DNA of 64,000 nucleotides from an uncultured Clostridium sp. (lineage in GTDB: Bacteria > Bacillota > Clostridia > Clostridiales > Clostridiaceae), in the NCBI GenBank assembly GCA_903789665.1, contig CAIFEX010000005.1, forward strand, positions 62,001 through 126,000, given 5' to 3'. Under the pieces are notes generated by a model, which was given only the letters and a program-made list of their open reading frames with translations, was not told where the DNA came from and searched no databases. The translations under genes were made by a program, and so were the position numbers. Position 1 is the stretch's first letter, and every line of letters begins with the position of its first letter. Positions 28,305 through 37,434 of this stretch are shown in pieces.

Positions 28305-29558
28305 ATGGATAAAACAAATAACAGAAAAAGCCAGAACAGATTTATAATAAACAAAGATAAATACGAAGAGTTATCTTCCCTATATAAAGAACTGTTAACC
28401 GTAAAGGAAAAATTGAAAACCAACTGCCGCGAACTTCATAAGGCCAGACAGGAGGTAAAAAATGCAAAAATGGAAACGGAAAATGCAAATAAAGCCAAAA
28501 GTCAATTTTTGGCCAACCTAAGTCATGAAATCAAAACTCCACTAAACGGCATCATAGGAGCTACAGAACTGCTTGAATTGATGAACATCGGAAAAGACGA
28601 AAGGACTTATATTGAAATAATAGAAAATTCTTCAAAGCACCTTTTGGATATAGTAAACAACATTTTAGATATATCCAAAATAGAAGCGGGCAATATCGAC
28701 CTTTCCATAAAAGTATTCAATTTCAAAAATATGATAGACTTTTTCGTCCGGGAGGTTTCACTTGCCTGCGAGAAAAAAAATATAGGTTTTACCTACTGTA
28801 TCGATTCTCTCATACCTTATAAAATAGCCGGAGATGAATTGAAATTAAGACAGGTGTTGATAAATCTGTTCAACAACTCACTCAAATTTACACAAAGCGG
28901 AAAAATATCCTTTAAAGTCAAACTATTATCCCAGGTAAGCGAAAAAATAGTCTTGAAATTTACCATAAAAGATACGGGCATCGGAATTAAAAACGAATCC
29001 TACAGCAAAAATTCCCCATGCAAGGGACTTGGACTTTCCATATCAAAAGAACTGATAAAGATTATGAACGGTGATATATGGTTCAAAAGCGTGGAGAACC
29101 AGGGAAGCACATTTCATTTTACCTCAGAGTTTTTCCTTGATTTCAGTGAAAAATCCAGCAACTTTCCACCCAATCCGGGAAAAAATAAAAACAAGACTAT
29201 TCTCCTGGTAGAAGACAATGATATAAATATGAAAATAGCCTGCAATATGATAAAAAATCTAAATTACAGCTACAAATGCGCCTACACGGGAAAACAGGCA
29301 TTGAAACTTTTAAAAGACATTCATGTGGATTTAATATTCATGGATGTACAGATGCCCGAATTAAACGGGCTTGAAACTTCAAAGATAATAAGGAAAAATG
29401 AAACCTACAGCCAGGAACATATACCTATAGTGGCAATGACTTCCTGCGGAATGTCGGGAGACAGGGAAATATACGACGAAAATGGCATGGATGACTATAT
29501 TTCAAAACCACTTTCCCCCGGGAAGCTGAAAGGTGTCTTGAAAAAATTTTTAAAATAA
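28305..29558 (+). CDS. Soluble hybrid histidine kinase with receiver domain
   Basis: The order is an N-terminal coiled coil (about 15-68), HisKA with FLANLSHEIKTPLNGIIG (His 74), an HATPase domain and a C-terminal receiver with LLVEDND, Asp 347 in LIFMDVQMPE and Lys 401 in YISKPLS. The HATPase has the N box (LINLFNNSLKF) and G1 (DTGIGI, 223-228), but only 12 residues separate G1 from GLGLS (241). The usual stretch of about 26 with the F box and ATP lid is missing. It may have weak or no kinase activity. It has no transmembrane segment; with the c-di-GMP protein upstream it may form one signalling unit. Confidence 0.88.
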   Translation: MDKTNNRKSQNRFIINKDKYEELSSLYKELLTVKEKLKTNCRELHKARQEVKNAKMETENANKAKSQFLANLSHEIKTPLNGIIGATELLELMNIGKDERTYIEIIENSSKHLLDIVNNILDISKIEAGNIDLSIKVFNFKNMIDFFVREVSLACEKKNIGFTYCIDSLIPYKIAGDELKLRQVLINLFNNSLKFTQSGKISFKVKLLSQVSEKIVLKFTIKDTGIGIKNESYSKNSPCKGLGLSISKELIKIMNGDIWFKSVENQGSTFHFTSEFFLDFSEKSSNFPPNPGKNKNKTILLVEDNDINMKIACNMIKNLNYSYKCAYTGKQALKLLKDIHVDLIFMDVQMPELNGLETSKIIRKNETYSQEHIPIVAMTSCGMSGDREIYDENGMDDYISKPLSPGKLKGVLKKFLK

Positions 29559-29562
29559 AAAC

Positions 29563-29598
29563 CAAAATTCAAAGCTCAGATCAGGACTTTGAATTTTG
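29563..29598. terminator. Hairpin between convergent genes at 29.6 kb
   Basis: Arms CAAAATTCAAAG (29563-29574) and CTTTGAATTTTG (29587-29598) pair fully. The hairpin lies just after the hybrid kinase stop and includes the last codons of the DUF434 gene on the other strand. Confidence 0.7.
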
Positions 29599-30327
29599 AT
29601 TGTTTTCACCGCCCAAATTCACTATACGTGCACAAGGTACACAGTCATCTATAGTAGTCCTTGCAAGATTGCACCAGCTGAAACACTCGTCAAGTATTAT
29701 GGAATCGCTTGTCACCACTCTATCCTTCTCATATAGAAAAGAATCCACATCATCCATAAGATTTACTTCCACACAGGCATGCCAATTTACAGAATATTCC
29801 AGTATAAATTTTTTCAGCCTGCCTGAATTTGACACACCCCGGTCAAGAAGAAAGTTTACCCTGCGAATCTGCATGTCATCAATCTTCCTCCCCACAGCAT
29901 CCAATGCATAATCGGTTTTGTCAATAATACGATAAGTTCCTCTAAGTCCTGCCAGATCCCTGTAGGTTCCATCATTACACAATATTACGGGGGCACCTGA
30001 AAATGCCGTCTCCAATGTAATAATAAGATTAAATCCATCTATATACAGGCATTTGTCCTTCAAAGAATCAATGCAGACACATTTTGACTTCCTCAACTTC
30101 ACCTCTTCAGAAGAAGCAGTTGACCGTTTTAAAGCATTTCGCTGCCGGACAGAAAATTGATAATGATTCCCAACCATCTTCAGAACGGGAGATACCTTGT
30201 AACCCCTGTCAATAAGCCATTCTATTTCCTGTTGAGCTTTTTGAAGCTTTGAAATGGATTCTTCTGAAAACCACCGTCTGTCCTCGGGATCGACTCCCCT
30301 GCTGACCTTTTTCAATTTACCGCACAT
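29581..30327 (-). CDS. DUF434-family protein
   Basis: A 248-residue protein with an N-terminal DUF434-type segment (DPEDRRWFSEESISKLQKAQ, then WLIDRGYKVSPVLKMVGNHY and VRQRNALKRS) and a larger C-terminal part (INGFNLIITLE-like DGFNLIITLETAFSG, then GTYRIIDKTDYAL and NFLLDRGVSNSGRLK). The second part looks like a PIN/nuclease-related alpha/beta fold with conserved Asp residues. Biological role unknown. It is monocistronic, between two hairpins. Confidence 0.75.
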   Translation of the reverse strand: MCGKLKKVSRGVDPEDRRWFSEESISKLQKAQQEIEWLIDRGYKVSPVLKMVGNHYQFSVRQRNALKRSTASSEEVKLRKSKCVCIDSLKDKCLYIDGFNLIITLETAFSGAPVILCNDGTYRDLAGLRGTYRIIDKTDYALDAVGRKIDDMQIRRVNFLLDRGVSNSGRLKKFILEYSVNWHACVEVNLMDDVDSFLYEKDRVVTSDSIILDECFSWCNLARTTIDDCVPCARIVNLGGENNQNSKS

Positions 30328-30421
30328 AATTATTCCACACTACTTTCAATAATTAAAATATACATTCTCTTTTATTATAACCCATGACAATCAAAAGTTC
30401 AGACATTTAGATTCAAATTAC

Positions 30422-30458
30422 AAAATACCCGGAGAATACGAATATTCCCGGGTATTTT
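30422..30458 (-). terminator. Terminator at the end of the sugar-acid operon
   Basis: Arms AAAATACCCGG (30422-30432) and CCGGGTATTTT (30448-30458), with extra inner pairing. It lies about 15 nt after the stop of the last gene (pdxA-like) of the minus-strand operon. Confidence 0.75.
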
Positions 30459-30472
30459 TACATTGGTACAAT

Positions 30473-31519
30473 TTATAATTTTCTGGAATTGGCAAGTTTA
30501 ACGCCGTATTCTATGGAATTTACAAGGCTCTCTTCATTGGCCGTGCCCTTTCCCGCCTTTCCAAAGGCTGTCCCATGATCCACCGAAACCCTTATTATAG
30601 GAAGACCCAGAGTTATATTAACACCGCTGACCGAAGTCCATTTTTTTCTTTGCTCATCCCAGTTAAATCCAACAACTTTCATTGGAATATGTCCCTGATC
30701 GTGATACATGGCAACTACTATATCATACTGGCCTCCATTAGCTTTTGAAAATACTGTATCAGGAGGTATGGGTCCTTCGGCATTTATTCCAATTTTTCTT
30801 GCTTCTTCTATGGCCGGTTCTATTTCCTGCTTCTCTTCAAAACCAAACATGCCGTTTTCTCCCGCATGCGGGTTCAGACCTGCCACTCCAATTCTAGGAC
30901 TGCATATTCCGAGATCTTTGCATGTCTCATTCGCAAGCTTTATCACTTCGAACACCCTGCTCTTTTTTACAAGATCACATGCCTCTCTCAGAGATACATG
31001 GGTAGATACATGTACTACCCTTAAACTCCCGCATGCAAGCATCATAGTATAATTTTTAGTTTTGGTATAATGGGCATATATTTCAGTATGACCGGAGTAA
31101 TGAAATCCGGCGAGGTTCATCGCCTCCTTGTTGATAGGTCCTGTTATGGTAGCATCAATTTCTCCATGCAGTGCAAGTTCGATTACCTTTTTTACCGCTT
31201 CAAAACCGGCTTTCCCTGCCATAGCTGATACTTTTCCATAAACAAGCTGCTCCATATCCGTATTTTTGAGATCATAAACGTCCATAGTGCCATATCTAAA
31301 TAATGCATCACCCACATTGTAAACTCTATTTACCTTCAAATCCACACCGGTGATCTTTATTGCTTGTACCATAACATTGGCATCACCTACAATAATAGGC
31401 CTGCACATATCATATATCTTCTTTTTCGCCAGGGTTTTGGCTGCAATCTCAGGTCCTATTCCCGAAGGATCTCCCATGGTAATACCCAATATTGGTTTTT
31501 TATTCTTCATCTGTTTCAT
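30473..31519 (-). CDS. PdxA-like 4-phospho-sugar-acid dehydrogenase
   Basis: Homologue of 4-hydroxythreonine-4-phosphate dehydrogenase. The motifs are MGDPSGIGPEIAAK near the N-terminus, FHYSGHTEIYAHYT with a metal His, PHAGENGMFG and MYHDQGHIPMKV with further metal His residues. The length of 348 is typical. In an operon with a DUF1537 kinase, it is more likely the PdxA2 type, which oxidises 4-phospho-D-threonate or -erythronate, with decarboxylation to dihydroxyacetone phosphate, than a vitamin B6 enzyme. It is the last gene of the operon. Confidence 0.85.
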   Translation of the reverse strand: MKQMKNKKPILGITMGDPSGIGPEIAAKTLAKKKIYDMCRPIIVGDANVMVQAIKITGVDLKVNRVYNVGDALFRYGTMDVYDLKNTDMEQLVYGKVSAMAGKAGFEAVKKVIELALHGEIDATITGPINKEAMNLAGFHYSGHTEIYAHYTKTKNYTMMLACGSLRVVHVSTHVSLREACDLVKKSRVFEVIKLANETCKDLGICSPRIGVAGLNPHAGENGMFGFEEKQEIEPAIEEARKIGINAEGPIPPDTVFSKANGGQYDIVVAMYHDQGHIPMKVVGFNWDEQRKKWTSVSGVNITLGLPIIRVSVDHGTAFGKAGKGTANEESLVNSIEYGVKLANSRKL

Positions 31520-31572
31520 CCTTTCACTAAATAATTAAACAACGATTTTAACTGAACAAATTAGTTATATCT

Positions 31573-32550
31573 TTATTTTTCAATGGCAAAAATTCTAGCT
31601 GGATTATCTCTCAAAATATAATTTAATTTTTCATTTCTCATTCCCAATTGCTTTAACAAGGGTATAAAACGTGTAAGCATGTAATCTATACCATTGGCCA
31701 TACCTTCATCTTCCATATAAGATTTAAGCCCATCCATAAATCCGGCATCCATAGATAACAGAAGCTGCTTAGCATATCCTTTATTTACAAGAGAAATCAT
31801 ATTTTTAGCCAATAAACTATCAGGTGCATACTTAACTTTATTAGGACCGTCAAAGCAAATATTAACTCCTTCATTAAGTACTTTCTCATAATAATATATA
31901 TCAGGATTTCTTTGAAGATGACACAATATAACCTTTTGTGGATTTGCACCATAAGATTTTAACAATTTAGCAGTTTCCAAAGCCATAGTACCCAAATCCG
32001 TATGTACTGAAATCGCACATCCGGTTTCCTGCTGAGTAATCGCCGCTACCTTTAATGCTTTTTGCTCAAGTTTTGATATCAATCTATATCCTGTACCTGC
32101 TTTTATTAGACCCGCACGAGCATCCGTACGTTCAACTACGGGTCCATTATAACTGTGAATATCCATTCCAACTTGTATCTCAGCTACCATCATTTCAACT
32201 ATTTTATCAATATCAACTGTTGCAAGCCATGATGTCCTTTTATCATAACGTATACCCTTATGAAAACCAGTTGTCATTATAATATGACCTCTGTCTTTCA
32301 CAGATTCAGCTACTTTCAACATCGAATTTACATTTCTCCCGCAGCCTATGGGATCCATACAAACCATGGTCTTGCCACCGGCATCTGCAAAAGATAAAAA
32401 TTCTTTTATTGCACTAGGAACACTATCCATAAGAAACCTCGGATTCTCTTCTACTTCTGGACCGCCACTTCTAATCAAATGATCATGGGAATCAGTTATT
32501 CCCATTTCCTCTGGTGAAATATCCCCCAAGATAGTCCTAATTACTTTCAA
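31573..32550 (-). CDS. Phosphotriesterase-family lactonase, copy A
   Basis: Amidohydrolase-superfamily protein of the phosphotriesterase-related group; bacterial members often hydrolyse sugar lactones. Binuclear metal ligands are visible: His22 and His24 in DSHDHLI, Lys150 (IKAGTG, the carboxylated lysine), His183 (VHTD), His211 (CHLQRN) and Asp268 (SMDAGF). It is 325 residues. It is a close paralogue of the gene at 35033-36016, with long identical DNA stretches, and the pair brackets the MFS and dehydrogenase genes. The expected job in this operon is opening a lactone to the free acid. Confidence 0.85.
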   Translation of the reverse strand: MKVIRTILGDISPEEMGITDSHDHLIRSGGPEVEENPRFLMDSVPSAIKEFLSFADAGGKTMVCMDPIGCGRNVNSMLKVAESVKDRGHIIMTTGFHKGIRYDKRTSWLATVDIDKIVEMMVAEIQVGMDIHSYNGPVVERTDARAGLIKAGTGYRLISKLEQKALKVAAITQQETGCAISVHTDLGTMALETAKLLKSYGANPQKVILCHLQRNPDIYYYEKVLNEGVNICFDGPNKVKYAPDSLLAKNMISLVNKGYAKQLLLSMDAGFMDGLKSYMEDEGMANGIDYMLTRFIPLLKQLGMRNEKLNYILRDNPARIFAIEK

Positions 32551-32660
32551 ATTTATCTCCTCCCTTTTAATTATTATTTAGAAACATATTCACAATACAC
32601 TTGTACATATTCAGCTTTTTCAATTAAAAATGGTAAAAATTTGGTCATAACTGCGACTGC

Positions 32661-34025
32661 CTAATGCAGCTTCATAGGCTCCAATTTAGGCATGATCAAA
32701 TAAGCAAGTGCTCCAATAAGGGCAACAATTCCTGATATAATAAATGGCAATGTATAGGAATTGTTAATGCCAAGCAATACACCAATCAGAATTGGACAAA
32801 CAATTCCTGAAAGATTTGCCGCAGCATTTTGTACACCCCCTATAGTACCAATCATATTACTATTAGGTGCAACATCAGCAGGAAGAGTCCATACAACAGA
32901 TCCAGCCCCAGTTGCTGCTCCATTCGCTATACAAAGAACGGTCAAAGTAAACCAAATATTGTGGGAAATAGCAGCTAAACCAATCACACAGCTTAATAAT
33001 AGTCCCACAATTAAAGGAACTTTCCTCGATACTGTTGTCGAGTATCCTTTTCTATAAAGCTGATCACAAACAATTCCTCCAATCCAGCCGCCAATTATTG
33101 CGGCAATTCCCGGTAAAATACCGATAAAACCGAAAGTAAGAAGTTTGAGGTGATAAGTATTAATCATATATGTAGGAAACCATGTAAAGAAAAAGTAGGA
33201 AACAAAATTAATTGCAAAGAATCCTATCATCATACACCACATTGTTTTCTGCTTGAATAATTTTGCAACCGCATATTTTGGAAGTTCTCTTGAAACATTC
33301 CCCATTACTTCTTCCTGATCAGATTCAATAAGATCCAATTCTTCTTTAGTAATACTATCATACTGTCTTGGTGTTCTGTAAAATTTCAACCATATAAATC
33401 CCCAAATAGCTGCAATACTACCAACAACTATAAAAGACAAACGCCATCCAATAGCAGTAATTAGAACTGCAAGAAGTGGTGTGGCAACAGTTCCACCAAG
33501 TTTTGATGCATTATTAAATGTTCCACTTGCAAAGCTGCGTTCCTTTTTGGGAAACCATTCCTTAATAGCTTTACTACCAGAAGTATAAAGAGGCGATTCT
33601 GCGGCACCAAGTACAAAACGAAGTCCAAAAAAAGACACAAACCCTCTTGAAAATGCATTCAAAGCTGTCGATAATCCCCAAATAATCGAAGCAAAGCCTT
33701 GTGTTAATCTTGGACCAATCTTGTCACCTATATATCCTGCTGGAAGTTGAAAAATAACATATGACCAGAAAAAGCCTGAAAGAATAACACCTGTTACAGC
33801 AGGTGACATATGAATATCCTTTACAATTTGAGGCAATGCAATACTTAATGTTGATCTATCCAAGTAATTGAATGCTACACCTAATGACAAAACACCCAAC
33901 ATAACCCATCGGCGGCCAGCTTTTTTGCGTACATTGTCTGATTTGTTCAAAGTACTCTGTTTACCCTGTATGCTCATTATTTTATTTATTCTCCTTTCTT
34001 TCATGACTTGCATTTTATCACACAT
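32661..34025 (-). CDS. MFS transporter of the anion:cation symporter type
   Basis: A 454-residue membrane protein with about 12 hydrophobic segments. GVAFNYLDRSTLSIALPQI in helix 1, GYIGDKIGPRLTQ after helix 2 and ESPLYTSGSKAIKEWFPKKE match the sugar-acid branch (hexuronate, galactonate and tartrate-type carriers). It probably imports the acid or lactone used by the operon. A shorter start (MSIQGKQST) is possible; the N-terminal 16 residues are basic and unusual. Confidence 0.88.
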   Translation of the reverse strand: MCDKMQVMKERRINKIMSIQGKQSTLNKSDNVRKKAGRRWVMLGVLSLGVAFNYLDRSTLSIALPQIVKDIHMSPAVTGVILSGFFWSYVIFQLPAGYIGDKIGPRLTQGFASIIWGLSTALNAFSRGFVSFFGLRFVLGAAESPLYTSGSKAIKEWFPKKERSFASGTFNNASKLGGTVATPLLAVLITAIGWRLSFIVVGSIAAIWGFIWLKFYRTPRQYDSITKEELDLIESDQEEVMGNVSRELPKYAVAKLFKQKTMWCMMIGFFAINFVSYFFFTWFPTYMINTYHLKLLTFGFIGILPGIAAIIGGWIGGIVCDQLYRKGYSTTVSRKVPLIVGLLLSCVIGLAAISHNIWFTLTVLCIANGAATGAGSVVWTLPADVAPNSNMIGTIGGVQNAAANLSGIVCPILIGVLLGINNSYTLPFIISGIVALIGALAYLIMPKLEPMKLH

Positions 34026-34059
34026 TTAGCCATGACTTTAAAATAAATTGTTTGTTTTA

Positions 34060-35010
34060 TCATCTCCCATTTACAATAAAATCCGGTTCAGTTTTATTTA
34101 TCAATACATTTACAATATTCTTGGCACAAGTCATTCCAAGTGCATTTATCGCCCCTGCAGTATATCCTGCTATATGAGGTGATGCAATAAAATTGGGCAA
34201 TTCAAACAATGGGTTCGTTTTCATAGGTTCTTTAGAAAATACATCCATAGCAGCACCTGAAATTACTTTTTCTTTTAATACACTATATAAATCATCTTCC
34301 ACCACTATTCCACCCCGAGATGCATTTACCAAATATGCAGTACGCTTCATAAGTTTCAGCTTGTTTAAATCAATTAAATTCCTCGTCTTTTCAATTAATG
34401 GTATGTGGATTGTAACAAAATCACTCTGCTCCAGCAATTCTCCAAGCGGCAGAAATTTAACTTTGTACTTATCTGCAAATTTCATATCAGGGTAGGGATC
34501 GTAAGCCAATATTTTCATATTGAAACCCTCTGCCCTCAATGCAACTTGTTTTCCAATATTTCCTAGCCCTATAATTCCTATGTTTTTCCCATATACGTCA
34601 GATCCAAATATTCTTGTCCATTTACCTTTTTTAGTGAACTCATTTGCCTGGGGAATCTGCCTTGCTACAGACAAAATAAGTCCAAAAGCAAAATCTGCAA
34701 CAGCATGTTTATTAGCATTAGGTACATTTGTCACATATATATTTCTTTTCCGGGTTTCTTCAAGATCTATATTGTCAACACCCACACCGTGTTTACATAC
34801 AATTTTCAGTTTTGGCGCATTATCCAAAACACTTGAATTTATTTTTGTAAAAGCCACTATCAATCCATCTACATCCTGTATCCTATTTATGAACTCATCT
34901 TCATTAATATCTGCAGGAAGATATTCTACTTGTATTCCATATCTATTCAAGTATTCAATAGGTTCTTTTGAATACTTTGCAAAAGAAGGCGAAGTAGATA
35001 TTACTTTCAT
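34060..35010 (-). CDS. D-2-hydroxyacid dehydrogenase (SerA-like)
   Basis: A 316-residue NAD-dependent 2-hydroxyacid dehydrogenase. The Rossmann motif is GIIGLGNIGKQVALRA; the catalytic Arg is in VNASRGGIVVED; the Glu lies downstream in SKEPMK-like context; the His is in SPHIAGYTAGA. There is no ACT domain, so serine synthesis is less likely than oxidation or reduction of the operon's own 2-hydroxy or 2-oxo acid. The gene lies between the MFS gene and lactonase copy B. Confidence 0.87.
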   Translation of the reverse strand: MKVISTSPSFAKYSKEPIEYLNRYGIQVEYLPADINEDEFINRIQDVDGLIVAFTKINSSVLDNAPKLKIVCKHGVGVDNIDLEETRKRNIYVTNVPNANKHAVADFAFGLILSVARQIPQANEFTKKGKWTRIFGSDVYGKNIGIIGLGNIGKQVALRAEGFNMKILAYDPYPDMKFADKYKVKFLPLGELLEQSDFVTIHIPLIEKTRNLIDLNKLKLMKRTAYLVNASRGGIVVEDDLYSVLKEKVISGAAMDVFSKEPMKTNPLFELPNFIASPHIAGYTAGAINALGMTCAKNIVNVLINKTEPDFIVNGR

Positions 35011-35032
35011 TTTAAAAACTCCCTTCGATTAT

Positions 35033-36016
35033 TTAATTATCTTTTTCTATTGCAAAAATGCGGGCGGCATTGTTTTTTAAAATATCATCTAGAGATTTCC
35101 TATCTATACCAATACGCTTCAACAATGATACAAAACGGTTAAGCATGTATTCTACGCCATTTGCCTTTCCCGCCCTTGCCATGTAAGCGGAATGTGCATC
35201 TCTAAAACCTGAATCCATTCCTAACAGTATTCGTCTACCATAACCTTTTTTCACAAGCCAAATTATATTTTCAGCTAATATAGAATCTGTATAGTATTTC
35301 ACTTTATTAGGACCATCAAAACAAAGATTCACCCCTTCATCAAGTACTTCTTCATAATAATATCTATCAGGATTCCTCTGAAGATGGCACAATATAACCT
35401 TTTGGGGATCTGCACCATATGATTTTAACAATTTAGCAGTTTCCAAAGCCATAGTTCCCAAATCCGTATGTACTGAAATTGCACACCCGGTTTCCTGCTG
35501 AGTAATTGCCGCCACTTTCAATGCTTTTTGTTCAAGTTTTGAAATTAATAAATTCCCAGTTCCTGCTTTTATTACACCAGCTTTAGCTTTAGTGCGTTCA
35601 ATTACTGGTCCATTATAACTGTGAACATCCATTCCAATTTGTATCTCAGCCACCATCATTTCAACTATTTTATCAATATCAACCGTTGCAAGCCACGAAG
35701 TCCTATTATCATAAAATTCACCCTTATGAAAACCAGTTGTCATTACAATATGCCCTCTATTTTTTAAAGCTTCAGCTACTTTTAACATCGACTTCACATT
35801 TCTTCCGCAGCCTATGGGATCCATACATACAATTGTTTTTCCTCCAGCATCGACAAAATCATTAAACTCCTTTATTGCAGAAGGAACATCATCTAACAAA
35901 GAGTTCGGATTGTTAGCTACTTCAAATCCTCCACTTCTAATTAAATGATCATGAGAATCGGTTATTCCCATTTCCTCTGGTGAAATATCCCCTAAAATCG
36001 TCCTTATAACTTTCAT
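35033..36016 (-). CDS. Phosphotriesterase-family lactonase, copy B
   Basis: A 327-residue paralogue of copy A with the same metal ligands at the same positions (His22, His24, Lys150, His183, His211, Asp268). The sequences differ most between residues 30-55, 95-105 and in the C-terminal 60 residues, which form part of the substrate pocket in this fold. The two may thus act on related but different lactones. The start ATG is followed by the same MKVIRTILGDISPEEMGITD as copy A. Confidence 0.85.
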   Translation of the reverse strand: MKVIRTILGDISPEEMGITDSHDHLIRSGGFEVANNPNSLLDDVPSAIKEFNDFVDAGGKTIVCMDPIGCGRNVKSMLKVAEALKNRGHIVMTTGFHKGEFYDNRTSWLATVDIDKIVEMMVAEIQIGMDVHSYNGPVIERTKAKAGVIKAGTGNLLISKLEQKALKVAAITQQETGCAISVHTDLGTMALETAKLLKSYGADPQKVILCHLQRNPDRYYYEEVLDEGVNLCFDGPNKVKYYTDSILAENIIWLVKKGYGRRILLGMDSGFRDAHSAYMARAGKANGVEYMLNRFVSLLKRIGIDRKSLDDILKNNAARIFAIEKDN

Positions 36017-36094
36017 AATTAATTCCCCTCTTCTTATTTACCATTAAGTAAGCATGATTCTCAAAAACTAAGACATGCCTATTTAAATATTCTG

Positions 36095-37420
36095 TTATTG
36101 CTTTTTAGCAATATACTTGTCATTTGCATTTTTCAATACGTCTCCCCGTAAAACTGAAATAGCTTTAACCATAGCCATTTTAGAGCCAAAACTTCCCGCT
36201 TTCGTTACGGCAAAAATTTTATCTTTATTCTTCAACATTCCAAACGGTATTCCGGGTTCCACTTCCCCCAGCAGCTTGAATTCGCTGGCATCCAAGTTGT
36301 CAAAAACCTGATAAGCTATGTCACCTCCCGTAACAAACAGACTCTTTACTTTGAATTTGTCAATTATACATGCTGATATTTTTCCCAAAAATCTTGAAAT
36401 CACATTGCTGATTTGAATTGAGCTATACCCATTTTCCATTCCTGCTTTCTGGGTTTTTTTCACCTCACTGGAGGAAAATACAGCAATATTCTTATTCAAG
36501 TTTACAGAACCAGCTGCCTTTTTCATTATTCTATTCCATTCATCTTTTCTGTCCTTGTCATTTAAAATAATTTCTGTAGATTTAACCTCTATTCCCACCG
36601 TGTCTGTACAGTACAGCAATTCATCCAGCTGTTCTCTGCTGGATTTACTTACGCTCCCAATTACAAATAAAACCCTGTTGGTATTTTCAGGAACTTCAGC
36701 TGCCCTGCCAGTTTCTTGCTCAAGTCCGTAGGCAGATGGTAAAAATTCCATAAGTCCTGCAGAACCGCACCATATGACAGAAAATTTAGTCATTTTTATA
36801 AAAGAAATTACATTTTTTAGATCATTCTCATCAACTGTATCTACTGTGATATAAGATATACTGTTATTCTTGAAATCAACCAAGCATTTAAAAACATGCT
36901 CATATCCCTTAATCAAATCATTATGGGAAATGTGACCTACCTTCCTATTGGATTGTCTTCCAATCAACCGGTATATAACAGAATCCTCCACCGGTGTCTT
37001 GGGATCCTGTGCTACCTCCGTTTCAACTAATTTTTTATTATTTAGATAATAAGTCCCGTTTATCACCTGCCTTTTATTTTTGGGATAGGCCGGCACAATA
37101 ATAACAAAATCTCTCTGAAACACATCCTGCATGGCATTGATTTCCTGTCCAATATTTCCTCTCATTGTAGAATCTATTTTTTTATAAATTATGTCAAAAG
37201 GCTTGTCCTTTAAATATTCGGAAACATATCTCACCCGTTTATAAGCTTCCTGTTCAGATACATCACGGCTATTTGTATTATATATAACTGCATCATTTTG
37301 TTTTAAAGACAATTCGTTCCAATCTAAAATTACGGAAACATTCAATCCATATTGAATCAATTGTCCTCCACAATCACTGGCACCCGTTAAATCATCTGAA
37401 ATAACTGCTATTTTCATCAA
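36095..37420 (-). CDS. DUF1537-family four-carbon acid sugar kinase
   Basis: Sugar-acid kinase of the OtnK/DtnK group, which phosphorylates threonate or erythronate at C4 using ATP. The N-terminal domain carries KIAVISDDLTGASDCGGQL, IYNTNSRDV and YKKIDSTMRGNIG; the C-terminal nucleotide domain has VTGGDIAYQVF and the ending TKAGSFGSKMAMVKAI. The length of 441 is in the family range. It lies between the alcohol dehydrogenase and lactonase copy B and supplies the phosphorylated substrate for the PdxA-like enzyme at the operon end. Confidence 0.88.
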   Translation of the reverse strand: MMKIAVISDDLTGASDCGGQLIQYGLNVSVILDWNELSLKQNDAVIYNTNSRDVSEQEAYKRVRYVSEYLKDKPFDIIYKKIDSTMRGNIGQEINAMQDVFQRDFVIIVPAYPKNKRQVINGTYYLNNKKLVETEVAQDPKTPVEDSVIYRLIGRQSNRKVGHISHNDLIKGYEHVFKCLVDFKNNSISYITVDTVDENDLKNVISFIKMTKFSVIWCGSAGLMEFLPSAYGLEQETGRAAEVPENTNRVLFVIGSVSKSSREQLDELLYCTDTVGIEVKSTEIILNDKDRKDEWNRIMKKAAGSVNLNKNIAVFSSSEVKKTQKAGMENGYSSIQISNVISRFLGKISACIIDKFKVKSLFVTGGDIAYQVFDNLDASEFKLLGEVEPGIPFGMLKNKDKIFAVTKAGSFGSKMAMVKAISVLRGDVLKNANDKYIAKKQ

Positions 37421-37434
37421 TTTTCTCCGTCTGC

